In this document: piece by piece, positions 36,717 through 48,800 of the stretch
How positions within the stretch are numbered: position 1 is the first letter of the stretch
How the letters are laid out: each line of letters begins with the position of its first letter
Assembly: GCA_010093605.1 (NCBI GenBank)
Contig: MU004183.1
Location: forward strand, 434,001 to 498,000
Reading direction: 5' to 3'
DNA from: Lophium mytilinum
Lineage: Eukaryota > Ascomycota > Dothideomycetes > Mytilinidiales > Mytilinidiaceae
Length of the DNA stretch: 64,000 nt
Program-made: the position numbers and the translations under genes
The notes under the pieces: generated by a model
Told to the model about the DNA's origin: nothing
Database searches by the model: none
What the model saw: the letters and a program-made list of their open reading frames with translations, nothing else

Positions 36717-37892
36717 GATGTTGGTGGGTGTTTAGAGGGGGTCGATGCAGGTTGGTGTGGTGCAAAGGAAGGATCTCTCTCTGCCAACATCAACATTTCG
36801 ACGTGTTATGAAATCAGCTGTGTGTACAACATCTCAATCTATATCCGGTCCATAGTAACAATCTCGAGTTGGTTGACTCCAAAAAAATGTAGTCTTATTG
36901 GGTTGGAACTAATTTGATAGCCGACATTGAGCACTACAACTTCTTCCGTTAACGCCAGCTGTTTTCATCATAGGTCATCCACGTAAGTAAATATCCATCC
37001 AATACTTCCCTAGCACTCAACGATCTTAGATTAAGCAGTAATAGTCGCATTTTAGAATCAACTTGAACCCTTGAAACATATGGAGAGATCGAGAAGCAAG
37101 CTGGACACTACTCCACTGATGGACCAAGTATGATCTTGAAAGCTCGCCCTTCATCATCTCAGACTACATGCATCGGCCCCAGTCCACATGGAGTGACCTA
37201 GAACTAAATTAATGAATCTCTATAAGAGAAGGTGACTATTATTCTCCCGTCTTCTAGACTAAGAATTCGGCCTTTCATTTGTATAGCATCTCCCGACTAA
37301 CAACCTTCACAACCGGTCTCTCGTAAATATAACGCCTTCTGCCAGAGTTTGCTCATGTTCCCCCAGCGCCATTCTTAGGGTGTTAAAATGTATTGCCTGG
37401 GCGGTGAAGCCAAGGTGGATGTTACGAGCGGCCTCACCTCGCACGTTGCTACCGTATATCAAGCCAAAGACAAACGACTTGGCTTTGAAACACTTAGGCA
37501 ACACTTCTTAACTTAGTAACTCACTTTATCTTCCTTGCGCTTATCATTCAAATCTCTATTTCCAAATTTGATGATCTAGTCTTTCAGATCTCTCGCATCT
37601 TTTACTCACTCTCACCACGACCAACCTCTTACCGGTCAGCTTCCTTCGACTTCAAGCTCCTGCCCTTAACATCCTCTTTCTATCATCATCATTATCATCA
37701 TCATCATCAACCTCTTATCCCTCTACCTTCTCCGGCCTCCTGCAACCTCGCTGCAAGATAGATGACGAGGCCCACTATTTGAGCCGTCTCTCCTTCCCGT
37801 CATCATCAAATACACCTATCGCCCTCAGCTGCCTTAAAACCAGTGCGAGTCAACCAGGACCTGACCAACATTCTTTTGCTGAGCCATTTCTA
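36717..37892. promoter_or_regulatory. Divergent intergenic region with an ATC microsatellite
   Basis: It separates two divergent starts. It contains a short (ATC)n tract near 37681-37710 and a CT-rich stretch just before the ATG at 37893, common in fungal promoters. No gene is supported. Confidence 0.5.
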
Positions 37893-39313
37893 ATGGCCGC
37901 CGCCGGCTTCTCAGCCGGGCAATACGTTCTAGTGCCGCTCCCAGGCAAACCTCAACAATCATGGCCGGGTGTTGTGTGTACAGACGACATGGTAGACATG
38001 GTACCAGAAGCCAATCGCGAAAACGGACTGAACGGCTATGAGTTGCCGGTGTTACTGCGCAGGGCTCACACGCTGGGAGTGTAAGTGATCCTTCTCGAAA
38101 GCCATTCAGCTGCACGATGCTAATTGATGATCAATTGAATTAGTGTTTACGCTAGTGCTGGCGCCTTGCGTGGGCTGGATCCAGAGGATCAAGACGCCAT
38201 ATCCCACATGGACGCAGATCGACGTGCGGCGTACAGCGAGATATTCGACTACGCTCGTGATGTTCACTACCCCGATCTGGATTACTGGAGGGACATTTTG
38301 GCGACTGGTCTCATGTTACAATCAGACGACTATTCGTCGGACGACAGCATCATACTCGTCGAGGAAGCGGACGCGCAACCAGGGAGGAAAAGGAAGCAGG
38401 ACGTGTTCATGCCACAGTCCCGCTCTAGCCAACCAAAGACACTGAGAATCAATCCGCCCATTCTATCGCTATCCGCCGAGACCCGAGATACCAAAGACCA
38501 AATACGTAACACGACGCCCGTTCTGGGAATTGTGGACTCGCAGAACAGGCACTCTGACCATGAACAGTCCACGCAGGAAGAATATACGACTCAGTCTCTA
38601 GACGATCGCTCTCAGACACAGGGGCGGGAGCCAGAACCGTAAGTCAAAGAAAACTAGATGCAGTTTATCTCCGCAACTAACCCAATTCTAGAGTCGATAG
38701 AGAGTGGGCGACGTTCTATATCGGTAAAGATGAGAAGGAATTCATAGTTCCGTTTGCGCACGTGCAGAAGTTTGATTGCTTCAAAGAGGCTATCGAAGAC
38801 GCCGACACGGGCATATGCGTCAGACGTCCAGCTTTCGCGAAAATAGACCCTAAGAATTTCGAAGCTGTGTCTATGTTCATTTCTAATGAAGACTTCTACC
38901 CACTCTTCAAGCAAGACTCAGCAAAGGATCATTTCGTGGACGATATGCCGACCCAAGCAGAAAAGAACGTAGCCATGACCCAGTGCATTCAAGCATGGAA
39001 GGTCTCCTGCGAGATCCCGTTCGAGGAAATGATGGAAATGACTTTGCGAAAGATTAAGGCTCTTAAGGATTCCAAGGCGTTCATCCTCTATCTGTCGAAG
39101 GTAGTTTTTGCCGAGCCGAGCTACGATCTCGACGCTGAGACGCAGCTACGGGAATTTTTGATCAGCGAAATCCACGACAATATCTGGCCGGATATGAATG
39201 AGCAGGGGAATGTCCGCGATGCTTTCCTGAAGTGCCCCGACTTGATGACGGCGGTGGCGGAGCGCATCCGTGAGGCTAGAGAGCCCCGGACCGATCCCGA
39301 TGAGGGAGCTTGA
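37893..39313 (+). CDS. PWWP-like and BTB-like domain protein
   Basis: Three exons (37893-38080, 38144-38638, 38692-39313; introns of 63 and 53 bp) encode 434 aa. The N-terminus (GQYVLVPLPG, then SWPGVV) resembles a PWWP-type chromatin reader. A charged, Ser-rich linker containing a GRKRKQD basic stretch follows and could be a nuclear signal. From about residue 230 the WATFYIGKDEKEFIVPFAHV region and the later FEAVSMFISNEDFYPLF resemble the fungal BTB/POZ fold, followed by a helical C-terminus. Proteins with this pairing are frequent in Dothideomycete genomes and uncharacterised. Both domain calls are by eye; the BTB part is the surer. Confidence 0.75.
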
Positions 39314-40054
39314 GCCTTCTAGCGTCTTCGTGTTGCTATCTGTTCTGACTGCGTACTACGGAAAGCGGAGAGGCATTGAGGCGACCTCGATGATCTTCAA
39401 CATGGCAGCTCTGATATTGATCAGCGAGAGTTCGTGGCGTCCATCTGAAAAGGGCACTTCAATGCTACTAGCCGTCTGATTTTCTCCCTTGATTGTGCGT
39501 TATGGTCTGATATTTCCCTTAGTTTCGGCATTCTCTATACATAATCGTATGCATGTATCTTTAATCTTCAATACGTCCTTCTCACTATCACACAGTGGTG
39601 ACACAGATCCCGAATCGCGTCTCCGAGGTTGGACAGATCGCTTTTCGGATTCAAATCATAACCTTCCAAAGCAAGATAGCGTTTACGTTAGCATTTCTGA
39701 CTTCTATATAGCACTGCCGCCTATGCGCTTCGGCTTCACTCACCCAGCGATCCCTGGGAGCTGTATACTGTTGAAGCTCTATGAATCAAACTAAACGAGG
39801 TCTCCATCCATGCGTAAGTTACCGTTTCCTGCTTGTGTAGAATGCGTTCGAAAGCTTGCATATTGATGACCAGTGTAGATAGCCACAGACAGTTAAACCC
39901 CGTCTCAACTGACTGTCCTCTTCCCTAAGCTCAGTTCTCATTCAGCGATACTGAAGCTATTAGCAGTAGCGCTCGGTATTCTCGGAAAAAGGGCTCATCC
40001 CCTCAAGCTAAGTATAAAAAAAGTGGCGCACTCAGCAAGAGTTCTGTATCATGT

Positions 40055-40204
40055 AGTTGTGTGTATACCTGTCTGCCCTTGCTTGGAGTGCTTCAACAAG
40101 TTTCCACATAGCCCAAAACGAAAAGTCTCTATCCCTTTTACATTTCTAAAAGTGTATTGAAGCACCACAACCAGCGTTAGACAGGTATATATAAGGCAGA
40201 ATGC
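40055..40204 (+). mobile_element. Intergenic introner-like element (copy D)
   Basis: This is about 150 bp with arms 40059-40096 and 40158-40191. The arm core TATACCTGTCT and the GTGCTTCAA end pair with each other. It aligns over its whole length with copy C in the NRPS intron, including the internal TTTGTAAAAATG-like stretch and the trailing AGAATGC. It lies outside any recognised gene, so it is evidence that the element can exist apart from a host intron. Confidence 0.7.
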
Positions 40205-41575
40205 TTGCTAAGTGTAATAATAGTCAGGTTCTAAGGTCGGGAGGGAGTTTCAACGATCTCAGCAATGGAATAGATAAGAGCTTGGATGGGCAGTTGTCCT
40301 TGACAACTAACTAAGCCAATCGAAACGTTGGACAGACGGAGAAAGAGGAACTGGGATTATAGTATCTGTTCCCTGGGGCAGTGCAAATTACTCGGTAAGA
40401 CTAGCTTGCCTCCAATATGATTTTTCGGGTTTGGGCTATGTATGTGCTCTGGAGCAGGAATCTGTATACTCGGGCACAAGCTGAAGAGGGGCAAAATGCT
40501 TATCGAAGATCGTCTTGTTAGGGGGATTGGCTGAGAAGTCTTGAGATTGCATTGCAACCAGAGCGCGTGATACTAGTAAATCGCCATAGTTAGAACTACC
40601 TAAACAGGCTCAGTAGAAGAATGTCTCGTAGATAGAATAAATTTCTACTAGTATATTCTAACCTCTTTTGGAAGACATGACATTTTGATGTGGTGCAAAT
40701 GGTGGAGAAGAAGACGGTGATAAGAGCGAAAGATAAATATGATTCAAGTGACGGGTGGACTGGGCCTAAGGTGTGAATGCGGAGATGAGCAGCGTGCTAT
40801 TATTGGTCGGTAGCGTTGACACGTGATTCCTCTAAAGCCCTTCTACCTACGATCCACTCCGTATAGTAACATCCTGAGAGTGGCTAAATACAACTCTTGA
40901 AAAGGTTTCAATCCGATAAACTCCAGTTTAGGCGCCTAAATCTATTTTGTTCTACGTGCAATCACATGATCGATCATTATCTACGCGACATCGCCGTCCT
41001 TAGATTGTCTTTCCGTCCTCCACATCATTCAACAGCATAACAACGGAGAGGCTTAAGGACGCTGTTCCATCAGCAGGTACTCTGGTTGGCTTTCCTCCCA
41101 CAAAATATACGGTTGTAGCATCGGGACAATATAATGGCATAGGTATTTTAGGTTCCCCTGTATCTCTATTCATAGGTATGTATATCCTCTTCCCTACCCA
41201 TCACTGTCCTCATCAATCAATCTCTAAACCAAATCTGGACCTCTCTCTTATACTATGTGTTGAACTTTCTCCATGTCATCTGACAGTGCGGTGACTGAGC
41301 ACCCGAGGCACGGGCGATCGTGAAGTAATATGCATCTACGGACAATCAATGCCTTAGCGTTACGAGTACTAGATACGCTTGTCTACGCCTAAGATCTAGC
41401 GCATCATAGCATTTTTGATGGGCTGAAAATGCTCTCGTGGCTCTGAGACAGGCGGTAGGAATCTAAAGTCGAAGAGAAAGGCCAACGACACGGATGAGTA
41501 AAGAGGAGCTCACACCAAAGGGGGAGGCGGCGTGGATGAGACTGACTACCCATTATCAGCATTAGCCTGAACATG

Positions 41576-41737
41576 TTATAGATATTGGTGAGTCTTCCGT
41601 ATGCTGTCATACGTGATTTCCTCAACAGCCTGCCCGTTTGTCCAGACTTCAATCTCTGCGGCCAAAAGAACCATAAGTCGAGCGTTTGAAGCCGGAATGT
41701 CGTTGAGTACACCAGCTTTATTCTTTGTCTTCGCCAT
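41576..41737 (-). CDS. Possible 53-aa protein, unrecognised
   Basis: A single open frame begins MAKTKNK and has a mixed hydrophobic/charged composition (ARLMVLLAAEIEVW) that reads more like protein than its surroundings. There are no introns and no recognised family. It may be a gene fragment or chance. Confidence 0.22.
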   Translation of the reverse strand: MAKTKNKAGVLNDIPASNARLMVLLAAEIEVWTNGQAVEEITYDSIRKTHQYL

Positions 41738-42267
41738 GTGACGTGTTGTGCTGTGTTTGTACTGCTCACATCGCGACGTCTTCCCGCGAGGTGCTCGAGC
41801 GCAAAGGCCGTCGGGGCCACTTGACTCGCCCTTCAAGCAAGGGCCCTTTTCATTCGACTTCTGCTTCGTTCTATCAAGGTTGTTCTGATCAGTTTTGGTA
41901 ATTAAGCGCTTATCGATGTGGCGCCGTGTATCACGTTCGTCCAGGAGAATCTGTCAGTTGCAGTCACTCCAACGCGGTCGTGGATCTGGAACGTTCTTTG
42001 CAGCGTCTGCCACGTTGCCAGCCGTAGTTCATTCACCTTGAACAGCGCAGCTGCTCGCACTACATTGAACCCAGCGACCCTAAACTTGCTCGCAATCTGT
42101 CTACTTAAGCTTGCTCACCGACACCCAACCTTGACTTCTCCACCACACTTTCAAGTTGGCTTCACAGTCTATACTCCTACTGCCACACAGTTTCCAAGTT
42201 TATAGTTGTCACTCGCACATTTTTCATATCTCTCCACCCAGCTTCTCCTATACTTATTAGTGTCGAG

Positions 42268-44081
42268 ATGGGTTCCTTCGGACGCGGTCTCTTGAGTGGA
42301 GTCAGTGGGCTCTTCAAGCGGAGTGCTACCGCACTCGGACTCTGCTCTTCTGCGCCAACATCATCGGATCTCGGGTTCCAATACAAAGATACTGCAGCTC
42401 GTACCATTGGTGAAGTCGAATCTGACGATCCTGGCGACCCATACATTGCTCTCGGTATGCCCACTTTACTTCTTGCGACTCCTCTGTATCCCATGTCTCC
42501 ATCAAAAATGCTGATATTCCTAGATCTTCCGGACGTCAAGAATGGTTGGGGATGGGTAAACCATCTCGAGGAGAAAGGTCTGTGGGACAGCAGGAACGTT
42601 CCCCAAGGTCAGTCCAATCTGCCGACTGTCTCGACATTTCCAACCTCGACTAACATACTCACTACAGACGTCTATACCGAGGACCTTCCAGCTGGCTTCG
42701 CCACCAACCTCCAAGCCCTCATCAAGTCATCTCCTGGCATTAGCGCAGCTCGAGCTCCGGAGATGGAGATTTACAAGTGTGGCGTCGAAAAGAAGCACCT
42801 CGAGAGGGGGCGTTTCATGAGGGAACTTAACGACAACAACATGCGGGGTAAGCTTTCGCACACTCCAACGTGCGAACTAAGATCTAATCTAAGACGGCTT
42901 GCAGTTGCCAAACCCTGTGGTCCTAAGAAGTTGGCGCCCACCACGACTTGGGAAGAGAAGTATCAAGTGCTTGGTAAGTCCCTTTACAGACTCATGCGTA
43001 TATCGATTGTCCGATGCTAATATAACACTTAGTCGCCGGCCAGGTTGTCTGGGTAGGCAGAATACCAAACATCGCATTGCTGTTTGCCGGCAAAGGCTGG
43101 TCGTACAGTGTCCTTATTCACTATGCTAACAGCGTGTGCAATGAGGCTGGCCGCATCGAGCAATGCGTCAGCAGCAACCAGAAAAAGCTCATCGAGCGTT
43201 CCTACCACAAACCGTGCGATAATGGGGTTGTGATGCCCTCTATGGTATACGACGATACTGTTGGCGCTGGAAATCAAATCGTCGGTGGGGGCGAGCTACA
43301 ACTGATCGGAACCGCCACCGAAATTGAGAACACCAACCAGAACTTGGTGCGCTCGGAAGTGAGCAACTGCACAGTTCTGTTGGTGGACCGCGTCGTCGAC
43401 ACGCCGGACTCTTCTCAACATGCTACAGCATTCACTCCTCCAATCGAGAGCGAAACATGTATGTTTCCCCGCCCACCAGCACTTCTTACTTGTCCGTTCC
43501 TTAACTTATTTCCTATAGTACCCCTTCACGTTCCCGCCGAGTACAAATCCATCGACCAGGCGCCTCATAATCTCTCCAAGGCGCCCACGGTCTTGCGGGA
43601 TCACTCGTCAGACACGATGCCAAAAAACGTTCCCGTCCTCATCAGCTTCCTTCGCGACTCGGCGCTCTTGGCCGGAGGCTGGACTCTGGATAGGCTCGTA
43701 GAAGAGTCTACTTACGAAAATCTCGCGGAAGTTGTCTGTGTGGTTATTCCTCTTCTCACCGCTAGCACCTACTGTGTGTACAAAGTTACTTACTGCATTG
43801 CACGAGGACTTTTCATCTCCACCAAGTGGGTCTTGCAAAAGACATTCGCCGCCGATAGAGCGGCCGATGTCACCATCGAAGCATCATCTGCTTCTACACT
43901 CTCTATGCCGGGCCAATTCACTACCCCAGCTGGTCCCAACGACCGCGACAACTACGCTTCCTGGGCCTCGGCTTCACAGAAAATATGCTGGGGCGTCCGT
44001 AAGGGCTGCTTGGTCGCTCATAAAGTAGTTGTCGCTACTCTTTTCACGGTCAAGAACATTGTCCGCACGTGCGGGGCGTAG
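42268..44081 (+). CDS. Six-exon gene of unknown function (502 aa)
   Basis: Exons 42268-42454, 42524-42607, 42668-42847, 42905-42973, 43033-43458 and 43519-44081 join into one 502-aa frame, all with GT-AG borders and introns of 57-69 bp. I do not recognise a domain. The N-terminus is Gly/Ser-rich (MGSFGRGLLSGVSGLF). A Cys-containing middle follows (YKCGVEKKHLERGRF), and one or two hydrophobic segments lie near VCVVIPLLTASTYCVYK, suggesting membrane contact. The last intron (43459-43518) is 60 bp without a stop codon, so its retention would add 20 residues. Probably a lineage-restricted gene. Confidence 0.65.
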
Positions 44082-45258
44082 TGGAATGACTTTTCGTCCA
44101 CTTGCAATAGCCCCGATACCTCAAGCCACCTCCCTATCCACGACAACGAGTATCCAGTCCTGCCCGGAACTTTCCCGCAGGATGCAGTCCCTGTGCCTTC
44201 ATTGCCGCAACCACCACCCGCGAAGATGTCACCTTCAAAGGTCACGAGGATGCCATCCTCTCGCCGTCTGTCCATCTCCATGCCATCTCTATTCAGCTCC
44301 GGGCCTCTCACTTCGGTGTACTAGGCCAATCGCTAAAAGTATTCATGTGAGATCTGCTCTGTACGTTTCCATGGGCGTAGCGATTTATACAGCGGATCTA
44401 CGTCCTTCATCAAAAGTGCTTCATAGCGAGTGCAAAAGACCTAAAAGCCCAAAATTTTGTGGTATGTTATACGGATCTACCCATGTTGTAGATGTAGATT
44501 CTAAGGGGTTATACATTAGAGTGGTTGAAGGTGGCGGAACATTAAGAAGATAAGCGACTAATACCTACGAAATGCTACTCTGTTGATACTACAATCCTTG
44601 GTGGAGAATGCGTGTATCGTTAAGTGCTTTCCTATGCGTCCTATATTAGGCTATATATCCCTGCCTTTTGCGGGTCTAGATACCGATGGAAGACCCCCCC
44701 CCCGAAGGGCGTATAGATCTCTACACTAAATGTTAAATTCAAGACGTTGTAAATCACACTCTTCTAAGTGTGCATTTTCTGGGCCTAGATAACTCTTGAA
44801 GGCCCCCCTGGAGGCTGCATGATTCTGCACATCAAATGTCAAGGCCACAACGCTGTGAATCGCACTCTTACTATGATACGTTCTGCGGGTCTGGATATTT
44901 ATTGAAGACACCCCAGAAGGTTGCATGTTTCAACACAATGAATGTAAAGGTTAACACGTGGCGAATTGAACTACTTTTAGTGTGTATTTTGCAGGCCTAG
45001 ATAGCCAGGCAAGACCCCCTTACACGATCACAGACATGCGCAATCAACAAAATAGAGTGTATGCAAATATGAATCTTAATTCGCCATCTACGGCCCACCC
45101 AGGCAGGCCGCTTCTATGTACCGCTGAAACCAACAGGGACATTGAAAACCGCAGAGAGCAGCCACTCTCAATGCAATACCAGCGCATCTAAACGAACGGT
45201 GAAAAGTATGAATGATGGAAAAAGAAAGGGGGAAAGTGGGCATCTGAACATAGAGTAA
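44082..45258. other. Convergent intergenic region with a tandem array
   Basis: Between two convergent 3' ends, it contains the second G-run repeat array at 44640-45020 and no supported gene. Confidence 0.55.
44640..45020 (-). repeat. G-run tandem repeat array, about 105-bp units (array 2, inverted)
   Basis: Four units carry C-runs near 44694-44703, 44803, 44911 and 45014, spaced about 102-109 bp apart. Read on the minus strand they match array 1 at 26970-27310, including the GATTCAC, TTACATTT and TCTAGACCCGCAAAA-like segments. The unit with ten C is the most G/C-homopolymeric. No coding potential is seen. Confidence 0.75.
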
Positions 45259-45885
45259 TCAATTCTCCCACCGCGACAACGCAATCGCCGCCTCTAACAT
45301 CTGTTCCTCCGTCATTTCGTCCTCGTCAGGCTCGAGTTCGTTGGCCATGATGTAGCTGGGTTGGTCCTCGGGGTGTGCCTCCAGCCATGCATCGATATCC
45401 TCTCGCTTCGGCGAATATTCATCTGGGGCCGTCAGCGGCAGCACAAACCCAAAGGTCTCCGCCATCATCTGTAGCAGCACTTCGTTCTGGGCCTCCATAG
45501 TTTCCCGTAGAGCGACAGTGGCTACAGCGGCTCGGTCGGCTATAAGGTTGGTCACTGCGGTATCGGCACTCGAGGAACGAAGTGAGGAAGTAGTTGACGA
45601 TTTCGCCAGTTTGGTATTCCGCGGGGGCGTATCGTACACATCCGCTCCTAATTGATCATTCGGTTCGCAGTAAACCCTCCTCTTCTTCGTAGCGTCTGAT
45701 ATATAACCTCCAACAAATCTGACGAAGTCCCCGTTCTCGTAGTACGCTATCGCGACACGCCCATCTGCGGTAAAGCCAACCTCGTAAGAAAACTCGCTGA
45801 CGTCAGGAGAAGAGCCCTCGGATGCGTCATAAGATACACGAGTGACAGGATCGCCTAGAAACGCATAATCGTTAACCCAAGACAT
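45259..45885 (-). CDS. Possible ubiquitin-interacting C-terminal exon of the Ubp2-like gene, or a small separate gene
   Basis: An open frame of 208 codons from the ATG at 45885 overlaps the last 14 bases of the Ubp2-like frame. The end reads EEQMLEAAIALS, a good match to a ubiquitin-interacting motif; the middle has a SYEVGFTADGRVAIAYY-like domain I do not recognise. Removing a 49-bp intron at 45855-45903, which has a GGTTAAC branch-like site and a TTTCTAG acceptor but a weak GTCCCT donor, would fuse it in frame to the deubiquitinase, making a 1435-aa protein. Same-strand overlapping genes are rare in fungi and the motif suits a ubiquitin enzyme, so fusion is favoured but unproven. Confidence 0.55.
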   Translation of the reverse strand: MSWVNDYAFLGDPVTRVSYDASEGSSPDVSEFSYEVGFTADGRVAIAYYENGDFVRFVGGYISDATKKRRVYCEPNDQLGADVYDTPPRNTKLAKSSTTSSLRSSSADTAVTNLIADRAAVATVALRETMEAQNEVLLQMMAETFGFVLPLTAPDEYSPKREDIDAWLEAHPEDQPSYIMANELEPDEDEMTEEQMLEAAIALSRWEN

Positions 45886-48800
45886 GCTTCATGGGCAAGG
45901 GACAGAAAGGGCCGTCTGCGGGCACACCATCGATATACTCGACGTCCGCATACGAACCCTCAACTGCATCCGCCATCTCAACATCTTGAGGCATTTTTTC
46001 ATCGACCTGTGACATCTCTTGGTTAGCATGATCAGCCGTGGGAGGGAACGGAGGTGGTACCCGTGGATCCCGATTGACGGCTTCCACAAGTTCCAGCACG
46101 CTCTCCTGCTTGACGTAGACCATGCCTGTCGAGAGGCCCGGGAATTTCTCTTCCTGCTCAAAGATCTCCTTGAGGTCCTTGACCTCATCCACTGTCTCGT
46201 CGTTGTATCTGCGCCAGATGTTCTCCTTGAAGTCGTGGATGTATATGTAATAGTGTCCACCGGTCGCAGACCCGCGGTGGATGAAGACTGCTTGTAGCCT
46301 GTAAGGGTGGTCCTTTAGGTTCTCGAAATAGGAGTTGATAGTCTCGTCAATTTCTTTCATGCGCTGGACCAAAGATTCCTGGTCTTTCCGGAGGATCTCC
46401 GCCCCATGCCGAATAGATTCTGAAAGTCCAGGAGCAACGGGTATAGCGTCGACGTCTATGAGCTCATTGGCGTCTAACGCCTCAAGATCATTTAGAAATT
46501 CCGCTGTTTCCTCCACGTCGTCCGCACGACCCGTACCCAGTTCGGAGGTTTCCAGTTCCTTTTTCTGATCTTCCAAGCTCCGCCGTTCCTTATCGGTTTC
46601 CCATTTCTTGTTTCTCAGAGCTAGAAGCCCTTCGCTAGATAGGGAATTGGTTTGTTCAAGGTATCGGTCCAAATAGAGAACATCGTCCAGACGCAAGTGA
46701 GACTCGACTCGCGTGGTTTTCTTTGATTCCTTGTCGTAAGCAAGCCTTCGCACGTTGATCATCAAGATAGGCGGTAGCCGATTGATCTCGTCATATTTGA
46801 CTTTGTCCGTCCCTTCAACAGGCCCGAGGTCGAATTCATCGTCAAGAGCTCGGTAGAGATGCCTAGCGTAGTCGCCTGGGGAGGCAAAAATATTATCATG
46901 GAGTTGAAAGGTTGTGGAGGTTTCGCCATTGCCGCTTTGTACCGTTTTTATTCGAGAAAAGAACAAGCTGCGACAAGTTAGTGGGAGCTAGCATTTTGGA
47001 GGCACTTTGGGCATACTCAGTGATTTTATCCTTCTGCTCCCCGTCCTCCATGACACTATCACCCTTCATCGCACACCTCAATAGATCAAGGATGTTATTG
47101 AGAATTTCGGCGGCATCTTGCTGTTGCGCCGCGCTTTCCGCCTTCTGGAGTACAGTCTTCTCATGAGCGACTGTCTTTGGCCTTGGCGGGACTGGTGGCG
47201 GCGGATGTAATGGGGCGGCTGGCGGCTGATTCAGTGGTTCTGAGGCCGCCTGCTCCTGCTGCATATCGCCTTTGTGTTCTTCATCTTGCGATATCTCCAT
47301 AGAAGTATGTGCCGTGACTATAGGGTCCGAATCGGTCATCATCACGTCAGTCGACGATCCGGATATGGGTTGTGAAGATCCTTCGTTGCTTGCAGATGGG
47401 TTGGGTATAGGTCCGTACACGGGGCGACCCTCCATTTCGCCAAGATGACCGGTATCGTTTTCCGTGGATTGGGCATTAGAGTTGCCGTTAAGAATACCAT
47501 AGTCCGACTCATTCAGTAGGGCCAAGATGACGAGCTGTTTCTCTGGTGTTACATAGTCGCTCGGCGCAGTGATCATCACCAAGAAGAGCTTCCTCAGCTC
47601 TTGTAGGACTGTAAGACAGATTTAGCGACGTTCGAAGATAGCGTGAGATGAGACTCACATTCCTGAGCCCGCTTGACTCTCTCCAGTGTGACAACGCGCC
47701 TACCAACTTTCTTGTTCTGCATCGCCTCTGGAGTACATTCTTGCTTGTGGTCGTCAAAGTCTAGAACGATCTCTCGAAGGGGTTTGACGGTGAAGAGAAA
47801 CTGCAAGACGCTGTTGAGGTAGCAGGTGTTCCCCATATTTTTGCAACCAACAGGCCAAGAGGCCAAGGGATGCTTAGAAACAGGCTTCGTCCGCTGAGCC
47901 ATGCTGCCCTTCTCCTGCGCGATGAGCTCAAATGCTCGGTTGGCTTTTGCTGCGTCCTTGTGATCGGTGATGGCTAGATCGCGATAGACTTCTAGCGCAC
48001 TCAGATCGATGTCTCCAGACCGCTCCGCAATACCGAGAAATGAGTATGCATCGGCAATATCCATGCCGGCGTCTGCCATGGAGCCGTCCTGCAAATACCT
48101 TCGCAGACTTTCGCTGTTGCGGTGATCGGCAATGATCTCAACGGCCTTGCGAGCAATTTTCTCGTTGGCGGGGCTGTCCTGAATCTGCGCAGTAATGAGT
48201 AAATGTATGATTGCCGGCGCTGTAGGTAGATGTCTTAAGATAAGGACAGCGGTGAGAGAAAGTGAAGTGGAAGGTGAGTCAAGACGAGCGGAAGAAAAAC
48301 GCAGAAGAAACGCGTGAGTAACAAACAGCAGTGCACGGGTAAGTGCACCTGCATCAAAGCGCACCGGCAAGAGCAAAGCTGCTGCGTCACCACTGACACC
48401 GTTGTCACCACGCCGCTTAACACGTACCTTGAGAGTAAACATGGTGATCACAAACTCATCCGCCATGGTTTCGGACAGGTCAAGCCACGCAAGCGCTTGC
48501 GAATATGTCTCGATAGCTGCACGCTGGTCAGTGTGTGTACACACCACTACAAGTACAAGCGATCTAACTCACCATTCGACGCCTCCTGCAGAATCTTGGG
48601 GCTCCCTCGTGCGTAGCCAATGACACGCAGCATCTGGCGCGTCTCCTCCTCGTGCACCACGGCCATGTCCTGCATACGAGACTTGAAGGTCCCAATGATG
48701 ACGTCGTCAGACAAGAGCGATACATGCTTGGTGTCAATGTTGAAGTAAGCATAGGCGGCTGCTATCTCCTTGCGGCTCGTCTGTCCTTCCGAGGCCAGCA

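Larger units (their letters stand above)
39314..42267. other. Long intergenic region (3 kb) with an introner-like element
   Basis: AT-richer than its surroundings, it contains copy D of the hairpin family at 40055-40204 and a possible 53-aa minus-strand frame at 41576-41737. CT-rich DNA precedes the ATG at 42268. Nothing else coding is supported. Confidence 0.5.
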
